From NCBI GenBank assembly GCA_963716085.1, contig OY970288.1, forward strand, positions 3,472,001 through 3,536,000: a stretch of 64,000 nt of DNA, in the 5' to 3' direction. Both the position numbers and the translations under genes were made by a program. The stretch is from Persicitalea sp963716085 (GTDB lineage: Bacteria; Bacteroidota; Bacteroidia; Cytophagales; Spirosomataceae). The first letter of the stretch is position 1, and each line of letters begins with the position of its first letter. Below the pieces are notes generated by a model, which saw only the letters and a list, made by a program, of their open reading frames with translations, had not been told where the DNA came from and searched no databases. This document shows positions 53,991 through 62,057 of this stretch, one piece after another.

Positions 53991-55013
53991 GTGAAAGTCG
54001 TTCGTGCCATAGTTCTTCTTTTTTTTGGGGTGATCTGGGTGGCCGGGTGCAGCAACGAGATTTTGTCTACACTCTACAAAGCCGAGATCGTCCCTGACGA
54101 CTACCGCTACGGCGATTTGTACCGGTTGTCCAACCTGGCCGAATTCAAAGATCCCCGGCAATCGTGCCCTAAACTTCCACTTCCAGCGCCAACCCAAAAA
54201 ATTGCCTTTTACCTCATCGGTGATAGCTTCACGGAGCGGCAGCGTATCGACTCCTCCGACTTTGCCGTGACCAGGTACCAATGGGCGCACTGGGGCGAGA
54301 ACTTGCACCTGAAGCTGGATACGTCCTACACCAATATCATCCTGCTGGAATCAGTGGAGCGCAACGTACGGCCGCATTTCGGAACGCTCATCGCCAACGT
54401 CATTCCTGACACCGCCACTTTCATCACTTTGCCCGGCGACACCCGCTTTATGCACGCACTTGATCGGATGTTCGCCTCCGATGGCGTGGAAGATCGGCTG
54501 AATACCATCTTGTTTCAGTTTGAAACGATGCTGAAATTCAAAGAGTTAAAGAGCTGGATCAACCAACGACTTTTCGATCGTACCGACCCGAAAGTAACGC
54601 TCTCGGGCAATGGCAGCACGCTGGCCTATTACGAGGACACCGACAGCACTTTGATCAATTCTTCATATAATCGCGTCCCCGACGCTGAGATCGACTCGCT
54701 GGTGGCGGTCATTAATCTTAACAAGCAGTTATTGGAGGAGATGGGGTTCGACCAGGTGTGGTTCTCGATTATCCCCAACAAAGCCACGGTTCTGATGCCC
54801 GATTATGGGGCCTATAACCACCTGATCGAGCGGATTCATCGTCACCCTGCCCTGGCGACGCCGCGAATCGACCTGCTGGATGATTTCAGAAAAACGGGCG
54901 TAGACGCTTATCTCAAAGGGGACTCGCATTGGTCATGTTCGGGTCAAAAAATATGGCTTGACAAAGTGAATCGAAAGCTTTTGGGAGAAAGCGATGGTTA
55001 TGCCATCCGGTAA
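53991..55013 (+). CDS. AlgX/AlgJ-like SGNH-hydrolase lipoprotein
   Basis: A 340-residue lipoprotein. Start at the GTG at 53991, three bases after the previous stop; a TTG at 53988 is also possible. The signal ends VAGC (C20). The SGNH fold shows as FYLIGDSFTERQRID (nucleophile serine in GDSFTE) and the terminal GDSHWSCSGQKIW (Asp and His). This layout belongs to the AlgX/AlgJ/DHHW group that acetylates exopolysaccharides outside the cytoplasm. Pairing with the OafA-type acyltransferase supports sugar acylation, but an MBOAT partner is not visible in the window. Confidence 0.82.
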   Translation: MKVVRAIVLLFFGVIWVAGCSNEILSTLYKAEIVPDDYRYGDLYRLSNLAEFKDPRQSCPKLPLPAPTQKIAFYLIGDSFTERQRIDSSDFAVTRYQWAHWGENLHLKLDTSYTNIILLESVERNVRPHFGTLIANVIPDTATFITLPGDTRFMHALDRMFASDGVEDRLNTILFQFETMLKFKELKSWINQRLFDRTDPKVTLSGNGSTLAYYEDTDSTLINSSYNRVPDAEIDSLVAVINLNKQLLEEMGFDQVWFSIIPNKATVLMPDYGAYNHLIERIHRHPALATPRIDLLDDFRKTGVDAYLKGDSHWSCSGQKIWLDKVNRKLLGESDGYAIR

Positions 55014-55090
55014 CCAACTCTACCGCCCGGCTGCGCGCACTAAATAAGGGTTAAAAAATAACTTGGTAAATTCTATAATGGCGGCATTAA

Positions 55091-55209
55091 AGAACCTGTA
55101 GGGTTCTAATATTTATAGAGATAATCACCGTCCAGCGGTACGACCCCAACGTGGTCGCATGGGAGCGGCCTTACCTGATTTACTATAAGTATGTGAATCC
55201 TACGGATTC
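55091..55209. repeat. Three-hairpin intergenic element
   Basis: Three hairpins in sequence: AGAACC-N5-GGTTCT (55091-55107), CGACC-N7-GGTCG (55141-55157) and GAATCC-TAC-GGATTC (55195-55209), with an AATATTTATAGA word after the first. Each stem has the form xxCC-loop-GGxx. It has the look of a dispersed Bacteroidota intergenic repeat and contains no ORF. Lies in the 255-base gap after the SGNH gene. Confidence 0.6.
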
Positions 55210-55268
55210 TGGCTGACTGTAATAAAAACTGCCAACTTGTTTATTAATCGTTCCTAAATAAAGAATAA

Positions 55269-55769
55269 ATGAAAAGGTGGTACCTGGTAACGCTCGGGAT
55301 GTTATGTTTCAACGCTTCCGTATTTGGTCAAACGTCTTTGCTTTTTATAAAAAATAATTCACGCTACGCTACTTACCGCATTGGTGAAGACCTTTCATTC
55401 GACATCGCCGGAAACAAACAACGAATCACTCAAAAAATCGAAGGCTTTGAAGACAGCCTGATCGTTTTTAACACTTTCAAACTTCCCGTAAACGACATCT
55501 CTGCCCTGTATGTGGACGAGAAAACCAAGCGGTGGTACCCCCTACGCTTCAAATACGAGAAAATACTTCCCATTGCGGGCGCCGAGTATCTTGTTGCCGA
55601 CGCGATTGTCTCGCGGAAACTAAGACCCAATACACTCTTGATCAGCGGACTACTATTTGGAGGAGGAATGCTCGCCCGAAAACTTATCGGCCGCAGAATC
55701 ACGGTAAGGGGCGGGCGAAGGCTGGTGATTTCGGGAAATGAAGCGGGGCGACTGGGGACTTACAAATAA
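55269..55769 (+). CDS. Small secreted protein, unknown function
   Basis: A 166-residue protein with a signal peptide (MLCFNASVFGQ). The mature part has strand-rich segments (SLLFIKNNSRYATYRIGEDL; KRWYPLRFKYEKILP), one hydrophobic stretch near 125-140 (NTLLISGLLFGGGMLARK) and a basic tail (ITVRGGRRLVIS). The pattern resembles short Cytophagales envelope proteins of unknown function. It is monocistronic, ending in a strong hairpin that includes the stop codon. Confidence 0.7.
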   Translation: MKRWYLVTLGMLCFNASVFGQTSLLFIKNNSRYATYRIGEDLSFDIAGNKQRITQKIEGFEDSLIVFNTFKLPVNDISALYVDEKTKRWYPLRFKYEKILPIAGAEYLVADAIVSRKLRPNTLLISGLLFGGGMLARKLIGRRITVRGGRRLVISGNEAGRLGTYK

Positions 55770-55799
55770 TCCCCGCAAACCTGAGCCTGCGGGGATTAT
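55766..55799 (+). terminator. Terminator overlapping the stop codon
   Basis: Twelve-base perfect stem (55766-55777 with 55788-55799), loop of ten. It contains the TAA of the gene at 55269 and stops just before the tRNA-Val gene on the other strand, so it could terminate both. Confidence 0.85.
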
Positions 55800-55809
55800 G
55801 AACTTTCAG

Positions 55810-55884
55810 TAGGACGTAGCGGGTTCGAACCGCTGACCTCCGCCCTGTCAAGGCGGCGCTCTGAACCAACTGAGCTAACATCCT
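55810..55884 (-). tRNA. tRNA-Val (anticodon GAC)
   Basis: A 75-base cloverleaf on the minus strand. Acceptor AGGATGT / ACGTCCT pairs with one G-T. The D arm reads AGCTCAGTTGGTTCAGAGC, the anticodon stem CCGCC/GGCGG encloses TTGACAG with anticodon GAC, and the T arm AGCGG/CCGCT encloses TTCGAAC. Discriminator A; CCA not encoded. Confidence 0.96.
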
Positions 55885-55895
55885 TCGATTGGGTG

Positions 55896-55924
55896 CAAAG
55901 ATACTAATTTGCCGGATTTTGCAA
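55896..55924 (-). promoter_or_regulatory. Promoter of tRNA-Val, overlapping the MFS gene end
   Basis: On the minus strand TTG (55922-55924) and TATCTTTG (55896-55903) are 18 bases apart, matching the Bacteroidota consensus. The -7 element ends 12 bases before the tRNA, and the upstream part lies inside the last codons of the MFS gene. Confidence 0.78.
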
Positions 55925-57217
55925 GCGGTAACGGTAGACTTTTTGCGAAGGAATGCGCGACAGCAAAAGAAGTCCACCGATAAAAATGACCATTAGCGCC
56001 AGCACGCTGTTGCGCATACTACCCGTCATCTGCTCCACAAAGCCGTACACGAGCGTCCCGACGACGACCGACGATTTTTCGGCCACATCGTAGAAACTGA
56101 AATAGGAAGCCGTATCCTCCGTATCCTCGGGAATAAGCTTGGAGTAAGTCGCCCGCGAGAGGGCCTGCACGCCGCCCATCACCATCCCGACGACCGCCGC
56201 CAGTACGTAGAATTCACTGGCCTGGGTGATGTAATACGCGCCCACACAAACCCCGATCCATATCGCCACGCCGATCATCAGGGCGTGGATATTACCAACT
56301 TTCGACGAAAGGTAGGAGAAGGCGTAAGACCCGGCAATACCGACGATCTGGATCACCAGCACCGTAATAATCAGACTCTGCGCGGGTAGTTTCAACTCGA
56401 CGGCCCCGAAAATCGACGCTACGTACATGACCGTCTGCACGCCCATGTTAAAGATAAAAAAGGCGGAGAGGTATTTGGGCAAATACACCTGCGTCCGCAT
56501 TTGACCGTACACTTTGCGCAATTCTCTGAAGCCATTGAACAGCCAGTTGCCATTCGGTTTTTTGCCAAAAGTATTGTCGGGCAGGTACTTGAACGGAATT
56601 TGGGCGAAGCCGATCCACCAAATTCCGACGGTCAGAAATGAAATACGCGCCGGAAGCGTCTTATCGGTGATACCGTAAACATCAGGAAACAACACCATCG
56701 TGAGGTTGAACACCAGCAGGATCACGCTGCCGATATAGCCCAACGAAAATCCGCGCGCGCTGTAACGGTCGAAGTTCTCTTCGGTGGCGATTTCGGGCAA
56801 GAAAGAGTAGTAAAACACAATGCTACCCGAGTAGCCGACCAAACTCGCCACGAACATAAGTACCCCGAACGTGGTGGTTTCACGGGTAAAAAAGTAGAGC
56901 ATTCCGCAGCAGATCGCACCCGAATAGCAGAAGATTTTCATGAACAGCTTCTTGCGACCCGTGTAATCCGCAATGGCGGTGCAGAAGGGAATCAGCAACA
57001 CCACCAACAAAAATGAAAGGGAAACTGCGTAGGAAAACAGCACGGAATTCTTGATCGAAAGCCCCAGAAAATCCACGACTGCCCCGCCCTGCGCGTTGAG
57101 CGCCGTAGCGGTAAAGTACACCGGAAATATGCTGGAAGTGATCACCAGCGGATGAACCGAATTGGCCCAGTCGTACATGCACCAGGCGTTGATGGTGCGG
57201 GAGACGTTTTTTTTCAA
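55904..57217 (-). CDS. UMF1-type MFS permease (Atg22-like)
   Basis: A 437-residue permease with about 12 membrane helices. I start at the TTG at 57217 (KKNVSRTINAWCMYDWANS), the true N-terminus of this family; the 23-residue extension to 57286 is read from an inverted-repeat element and does not resemble the family. INAWCMYDWANS is the UMF1 signature, and MVMGGVQALSRATYSKLIPE is the conserved loop near helix 10. Related proteins move amino acids or other small solutes. The tRNA-Val gene lies just downstream on the same strand but has its own promoter. Confidence 0.88.
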   Translation of the reverse strand: MKKNVSRTINAWCMYDWANSVHPLVITSSIFPVYFTATALNAQGGAVVDFLGLSIKNSVLFSYAVSLSFLLVVLLIPFCTAIADYTGRKKLFMKIFCYSGAICCGMLYFFTRETTTFGVLMFVASLVGYSGSIVFYYSFLPEIATEENFDRYSARGFSLGYIGSVILLVFNLTMVLFPDVYGITDKTLPARISFLTVGIWWIGFAQIPFKYLPDNTFGKKPNGNWLFNGFRELRKVYGQMRTQVYLPKYLSAFFIFNMGVQTVMYVASIFGAVELKLPAQSLIITVLVIQIVGIAGSYAFSYLSSKVGNIHALMIGVAIWIGVCVGAYYITQASEFYVLAAVVGMVMGGVQALSRATYSKLIPEDTEDTASYFSFYDVAEKSSVVVGTLVYGFVEQMTGSMRNSVLALMVIFIGGLLLLSRIPSQKVYRYRLQNPAN

Positions 57218-57221
57218 TGTC

Positions 57222-57297
57222 GGAATTAGTGAATGTCGGAATGTCGGAATATTGCTTTCGCCAGACATCCGTAAATATTCCGACATTCACTAATTCC
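57222..57297. repeat. 21-base mirrored repeat between MFS and DUF1080 genes
   Basis: The left arm 57222-57242 is exactly complementary to 57277-57297 (21 bases) and made of words GGAATTAGTGAATG and TCGGAAT. A shorter alternative pairing, GTCGGAATATT (57243-57253) with 57274-57284, overlaps it. It fills the space between the MFS start and the DUF1080 stop. Confidence 0.88.
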
Positions 57298-57313
57298 ATA
57301 ATTCCAAATTGTT

Positions 57314-58108
57314 TCAGAGTTCCCTGATCCAGATATTCCGAAAGCTGATCGCTTCGCTGGGGTCGCCGTGGTCTTGGAGTTTGATGGGGGACTTGCCGTG
57401 GGGCTTATTGTAAGAGGGAATGCCGATGTACTGCGTCGGACCGCTCAGGATGGTGTTGTTTTGCACCACCACGCCGTTATGAATCGCCGTGACGCGGGCG
57501 GGCGAGAACAGCGAGCCGTCGTCCTTGAAGCGCGGAGCAGTGAAGATCACGTCATAGACGTTCCACTCGCCGGGCTTACGGGTGGCATTGCGTAGCGGCG
57601 GTGACTGCTTGTAGATACTGCCCGCTTGTCCGTTAGCGTAAGTGCGGTTGTTGTACGAATCCAGGATTTGCATTTCGTAGCCGTCGTTGTCGGGGCCGGT
57701 CGAGGCCAGGAAGAGTCCGCTATTGCCCCGCGCCTGGCTTTTGCCAGTAATGTTGGCGGGCACCTTCCACTCGATGTGAATCTGGTAATCCAGGAACGAC
57801 TGCTTCGTCTGGATATTCCCAGTGCCTTTTTTCACGGTGAAGGTACCATCGCTGTTGACCGTCCATTGGGCGGGCTTGCTCGTGTCCTTGGTTGAAGCCC
57901 ATTGATTCAGGTTTTTGCCGTCGAAAAGTACGACCGCGTCTGATGGTGCGCTATTTTCTGGCGTAGCGACGGTCTTGATTTCCGGTTCCCAGAACTCGGT
58001 CATTTCCGGCACCATCTTGGGCGGCTGAGGCACGGCCTGGGAGAAGGCCTGGCCCGAAACCAGGCAGGCGGTACAGAGGGCGAGCGCAGTTTTACTGAGG
58101 AATGTCAT
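57314..58108 (-). CDS. Secreted DUF1080 (3-keto-disaccharide hydrolase-like) protein
   Basis: A 264-residue exported protein with signal peptide (CLVSGQAFSQ). The DUF1080 domain (a concanavalin-like sandwich) fills residues 55-262: VVLFDGKNLNQW, SFLDYQIHIEWKVP, GNSGLFLASTG and YEMQILDSYNN. Some DUF1080 proteins hydrolyse 3-keto-glycosides; the specific substrate is not known. It lies behind the UMF1 gene only through a mirrored repeat and may be in the same transcript. Confidence 0.9.
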   Translation of the reverse strand: MTFLSKTALALCTACLVSGQAFSQAVPQPPKMVPEMTEFWEPEIKTVATPENSAPSDAVVLFDGKNLNQWASTKDTSKPAQWTVNSDGTFTVKKGTGNIQTKQSFLDYQIHIEWKVPANITGKSQARGNSGLFLASTGPDNDGYEMQILDSYNNRTYANGQAGSIYKQSPPLRNATRKPGEWNVYDVIFTAPRFKDDGSLFSPARVTAIHNGVVVQNNTILSGPTQYIGIPSYNKPHGKSPIKLQDHGDPSEAISFRNIWIREL

Positions 58109-58334
58109 TGGGATTAATATAGATTCAAGTGAGAGATTCTCGCAATCTCACTATTTTCAATAAGTTCAGCAAGAAATACGAATAATTCTCTGATTCTGCC
58201 TATCAGCAGTATTGTATTTCAAAAGGGGGGCTGACAATCTAAAGGGTTGATTTTATCGCAATAGTGGCACGCAATTTTAATGACCCATGATAGTCACCAG
58301 GTCTTACACCAGCCCACTATTTGAAATCTTATCC

Positions 58335-59066
58335 ATGAGATCAATTCTTTTTTGTCCGACAGCTTTCCTGCTGTTACTAGGATTCTTTTCTTCATCTCCT
58401 ATGCAGGCACAGATGGCCCCCAACCGCATAACCGTTCTGGGCGATGCGTACGAAGAGGTAACCGCAAATGAGGTTACGGTTTTGGTAGAACTTTCTTACG
58501 ACGACGATAAGGACGCGCAGGTAGCCTATCAAGAACATCAGGATGCGCTGCAACAACTGACTACTTTGCTTGAAGACTCGAAGGTAGCCAAGGGCAACAT
58601 TCGCTTTCTGCCCTTGCAAAGCCGGAAGGGACAGAACTTTCGGCAAGGCCAGCCCGCCCAGCAATTTACGACTTATCAACAAGTGCTGATTGATTTCAAT
58701 GATCTAGGTCAGTACGACCAAGTGCAGCGGTTGCTAATGACCAGTGGATTTAGTGACTTGATGACTGATTTTTCTGTGAGCAACGAGCGGGAGATTGAAA
58801 TGCGCCTCATGGATGAAGCTTTGGCTCGTGCGAAGGAGAAGGCTTCCCGTTTGGCCAAGGCCAGTTCTCGATCGATCAAGCGAATCGTCAGCATGAGCGA
58901 TGTGGGCGAGAGCGAAAATCTTTACGGTTACCGAGAGTACAGTCGGCGAAATCCCTACCAGCAAGCAGTAAACTACGAAAACGACCCTGTGCGCCAGATG
59001 AAGATCAGCCCACGAGTTTTTAAGTTTGCTGCCGCGGTTAAAGTCGTGTATGAATTAGAGGATTGA
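58335..59066 (+). CDS. Secreted SIMPL (DUF541)-domain protein
   Basis: A 243-residue periplasmic protein. Start at the ATG at 58335 (MRSILFCPTAF), which gives a signal peptide ending MQAQ. The SIMPL domain shows as RITVLGDAYEEVTANEVTVL and the helical, alanine-rich part DEALARAKEKASRLAKAS. SIMPL proteins have been linked to signalling and stress responses, without a fixed reaction. It is a single gene ended by a hairpin that faces the symporter gene. Confidence 0.88.
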   Translation: MRSILFCPTAFLLLLGFFSSSPMQAQMAPNRITVLGDAYEEVTANEVTVLVELSYDDDKDAQVAYQEHQDALQQLTTLLEDSKVAKGNIRFLPLQSRKGQNFRQGQPAQQFTTYQQVLIDFNDLGQYDQVQRLLMTSGFSDLMTDFSVSNEREIEMRLMDEALARAKEKASRLAKASSRSIKRIVSMSDVGESENLYGYREYSRRNPYQQAVNYENDPVRQMKISPRVFKFAAAVKVVYELED

Positions 59067-59106
59067 TTGATCGAGTTCTTCGAATCTAATAGTCGAAGGA
59101 TTCTCT

Positions 59107-59127
59107 AACACTGACAGTGTTTTTTTA
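59107..59127 (+). terminator. Terminator of the SIMPL gene
   Basis: AACACTG-A-CAGTGTT (59107-59121) followed by a T-run to 59127. The T-run includes the stop codon of the convergent symporter gene. Confidence 0.78.
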
Positions 59128-60471
59128 ATGCGCCGCCAGCTCTTCCAGGGTATCTTCCTCCACAACCTGATCGGAAGCGTGCATCTTCGCGTCATCCAAC
59201 TCCCCTTCCCAGCGAGCGATGACTGTTGTGGACAGGCAGTTGCCAATCACATTGACCGAGGTTCGGGCCATGTCCATCAATTCGTCGATGCCCATGATCA
59301 GGAAAACGGGCCATTCGGGCAAGCCGAAGTTGGCGACCGAACCTAGCAGAATCACCAGGGTGGCGCGGGGAATACCGGCCACGCCTTTGCTGGTGAGCAT
59401 GAGCATGAAGACCATCGCAATTTGCTGGCCGATAGGAAAGTCAATGCCTGCCGCCTGGGCCACGAAAATCGTTGCCAGCGATAAGTAGAGCGTGGAGCCG
59501 TCGAGGTTGAAGCTGTAGCCCGTCGGGATGACGAAAGAGACGATCTGGCGCGGCACGCCGAAGGCTTCCATCTTTTCCATTGCCTTGGGCAGAGCGGCTT
59601 CTGAGCTGGTCGTGGCAAAGGCAATCGACACGGGTTCGGCAATCTGCTTGGCGAATTTGACGATGGGCACTTTGGCGATCAGCGCCACGGGCACCAGCAC
59701 CACGACGAGGAAGGCAATTAAGGCGCAATAGAGCGTCACGAGCAGCATCGCCAGGTTTTGCAGGACATCGATGCCCATGTGGCCGACCGTCTCGGCGATG
59801 GCCGCTCCCACGCCAATGGGTGCGAAGAGCATGATGATGTTGGTAAACTTGAACATCACCTCCGCCAGCAGTTCCACGCCCGAAACGAACTTATCTTTCT
59901 GCACAGCTGGGAGCATAGCCAGCGCTACGCCAAAGATGACGCTGAATACCACGACCTGAAGTACCTCGCCTTCGTAAATGGACTTCGCTAGGTTCTCGGG
60001 AAATACGTGGACGATGATTTCCTGCCAGGTTTGCGGGGCTACTACGGGCAGCGTCCCCGCCAGATCCGTCGGGGCCACGATGCCCGCGCCGGGCTCGAAC
60101 CAGTTGGCAAAAAATAGCCCGATGAACAGCGCGATGGTCGTCACGATCTCGAAATACACCAGCGACTTCCAGCCCATGCGGCCCACCTGTTTCAGGTCGG
60201 AATGCCCGGCGATGCCCGCCACGAGGGTAGCGAAGAGCAGCGGCGCGATGATCGTCTTGATCATTTTCAGGAAAATCTGCCGCAGAAAGTGCAGGCCTAT
60301 GCCGACTTCCGGAAAATCATAGCCAATCTCGACCCCGACGACCATCGCCACCAGAATGGAGGTAGTGAGGTTACGCTTGATAAAAGCGTACACCAACAAT
60401 CCGGCGATAGCTAGCCAGCGCAGTCCCAGCAGCACACTTTCGGGAATGGCAATCAGGTCGTCAGCCGGCAA
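59125..60471 (-). CDS. Dicarboxylate/amino-acid:cation symporter (DAACS family)
   Basis: A 448-residue symporter with about eight membrane helices and two re-entrant hairpins. Signature: SSEAALPKAMEKMEAFG, SFNLDGSTLYLSLATIF, GIPRATLVILLG and NVIGNCLSTTVIARWEGEL. The family imports C4-dicarboxylates, glutamate or aspartate with Na+ or H+. The start is the TTG at 60471. A short hydrophobic ORF (60461-60535) overlaps this start in another frame, so the true beginning may be different. The gene is monocistronic. Confidence 0.9.
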   Translation of the reverse strand: MPADDLIAIPESVLLGLRWLAIAGLLVYAFIKRNLTTSILVAMVVGVEIGYDFPEVGIGLHFLRQIFLKMIKTIIAPLLFATLVAGIAGHSDLKQVGRMGWKSLVYFEIVTTIALFIGLFFANWFEPGAGIVAPTDLAGTLPVVAPQTWQEIIVHVFPENLAKSIYEGEVLQVVVFSVIFGVALAMLPAVQKDKFVSGVELLAEVMFKFTNIIMLFAPIGVGAAIAETVGHMGIDVLQNLAMLLVTLYCALIAFLVVVLVPVALIAKVPIVKFAKQIAEPVSIAFATTSSEAALPKAMEKMEAFGVPRQIVSFVIPTGYSFNLDGSTLYLSLATIFVAQAAGIDFPIGQQIAMVFMLMLTSKGVAGIPRATLVILLGSVANFGLPEWPVFLIMGIDELMDMARTSVNVIGNCLSTTVIARWEGELDDAKMHASDQVVEEDTLEELAAH

Positions 60472-60535
60472 GGAAAGAAGCTATGGCTGCCACCGTAACC
60501 AAGCCCCAGTTGATAAGCGTAATGTTTTTCTTCAT
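60461..60535 (-). CDS. Tiny hydrophobic ORF overlapping the symporter start
   Basis: A 24-codon ORF begins at the ATG at 60535 (MKKNITLINWGLV) and stops at 60461, overlapping the TTG of the symporter by 11 bases in a different frame. The peptide is one basic-headed membrane helix. It could be a leader peptide coupling translation, a small membrane protein, or part of the symporter's true N-terminus separated by a frameshift. Confidence 0.4.
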   Translation of the reverse strand: MKKNITLINWGLVTVAAIASFLAG

Positions 60536-60637
60536 ACGGATTGCTTAGTGGAATCTTTGGTGAATCAAGCGGTAAACTTAGGGAAAAAGGCGATATTAAG
60601 GTCTAATTACCGGATATAATAAATTTCTTCCAGCGAT

Positions 60638-61978
60638 ATGATCCCAGCATTTTTCCCCAAAGCTATCCATAGGTATTTTACTGTTTGCCTACTACTGACC
60701 AGCCTTTCTTGTTCAACTGGTAACAATACAGACACTTCAACTCAAGAAAAGGTAGAGATACGAGCGGTCAACGAATCGACAATCGTCTCAGGGACTGGAA
60801 CTAAGGCGTTCCTGCATTGCCGCGTCATTGTTGGCGACGGCACGACGGTGATCGAAGATGGCTGCGTGGTAGTTTCCAATTCTACGATTGGGGCGGTGGG
60901 CAAATTCGGGGAAGTAACCGTCCCCGACGGAGCCGAGGCAATCGAGGCAAGCGGTATGACGCTGCTTCCCGGTTTTATCGACGCCCATTTTCACCTCAAT
61001 CGCCTGGATTCCCTGCCCGCGCTTTTTTTGAAAAACGGTATCACCTCCATGCGTGATCCCGGCGCCTGGATCGAAGACTACGATGCCGTTCGGGCCACGG
61101 GCGTGGCCCTGCCCCGGTTGTATCTGACGGGGCCGCATATCGACATGTCCTCTCCGGCTTATCCCGAAAATTCGTTCGTCGTCAGGGATATTTCGGAGGC
61201 AAAAATGGCCGTCGACAAGTTTGCCAATCAGGGCGCTTCGGCGATTAAAATTTACTTTCGCTGTTCGCAGGAAATTATTCGCGCGGTATGTGCCGCCGCC
61301 GACGCGCGTGGGATTCCCGTGACGGCACATTTGGAGATGAGTGATATTTACGGGGCCGTGGCGGCGGGCCTCGATGGCATCGAACACATCACTTCATTGG
61401 GCACCAACCTGGTACCCGCTCCCCAAGCCGAAGCCTACAAACAGCAGATTTTGCAAGACAACAACGCCCGGCGCCAAGGCAGGTATGACATGTGGCAAAC
61501 CATCGACCCCAACGGTGAACCAGCCGAAAAGCTAGGCAGTTTTCTCGCGCAGCGTGAAGTATTCGTCTGTCCTACGTTGGGCGCCTTTGAGTACCAGCCT
61601 TCTGGAAACGACCTGGACACGCTGCCTCAAGAGGCTTTTGAGCACATGACTGCTTATACCAAAAAACTCCACGATCTGGGCGTCAGCGTCGTCGTGGGTT
61701 CGCACTCCAGGGTCAAGTACGCCGAAACAGGCTGGGCGTTTCACCACGAGATGGAACTCTTCGAGAAATTGGGTATGGAGCCCCTGGAAATCATCAAGGC
61801 GGCCACGCTCGACAACGCCAATTTTTTTGGAATACAGGATCGCCTGGGTACGATTCAGAAGAACAAACGGGCGGACTTTATATTGGTCGAGGGTAATCCG
61901 CTCGAAGGGATTGTCAGCCTCCGCAAAATCCGTCGGGTCATGCTGTCGGGGGCTTGGGTAGAGCGGGAAAATGATTGA
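60638..61978 (+). CDS. Amidohydrolase lipoprotein (imidazolonepropionase/prolidase-like)
   Basis: A 446-residue exported lipoprotein with lipobox LTSLSC. The metal-binding H-x-H is in MTLLPGFIDAHFHL, and VVGSHSRVKYAETGWAFHHEM carries later ligands. GTIQKNKRADFILVEGNPL is the typical C-terminal return strand of an amidohydrolase. The group acts on cyclic amides or on small xenobiotics; the substrate here is unknown. Its last codon overlaps the start region of the next ORF, whose real start I place 80 bases later. Confidence 0.9.
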   Translation: MIPAFFPKAIHRYFTVCLLLTSLSCSTGNNTDTSTQEKVEIRAVNESTIVSGTGTKAFLHCRVIVGDGTTVIEDGCVVVSNSTIGAVGKFGEVTVPDGAEAIEASGMTLLPGFIDAHFHLNRLDSLPALFLKNGITSMRDPGAWIEDYDAVRATGVALPRLYLTGPHIDMSSPAYPENSFVVRDISEAKMAVDKFANQGASAIKIYFRCSQEIIRAVCAAADARGIPVTAHLEMSDIYGAVAAGLDGIEHITSLGTNLVPAPQAEAYKQQILQDNNARRQGRYDMWQTIDPNGEPAEKLGSFLAQREVFVCPTLGAFEYQPSGNDLDTLPQEAFEHMTAYTKKLHDLGVSVVVGSHSRVKYAETGWAFHHEMELFEKLGMEPLEIIKAATLDNANFFGIQDRLGTIQKNKRADFILVEGNPLEGIVSLRKIRRVMLSGAWVEREND

Positions 61979-62057
61979 CGATCCCAGACTCTACCTTTTG
62001 AAAAGGTTGATATTCAAAATGAGGGCAAAAAGAACTGCACCCATTTTACCCTTAGGC

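Noticed and set aside
57218..57286. Extended N-terminus of the UMF1 permease
   Set aside because: It is encoded by an inverted repeat and lacks family similarity; the TTG at 57217 gives the normal start.
58128..58152. AGTGAGA/TCTCACT inverted repeat between DUF1080 and SIMPL genes
   Set aside because: Seven-base arms with an 11-base loop and no T-run or regulator nearby; too weak to call.
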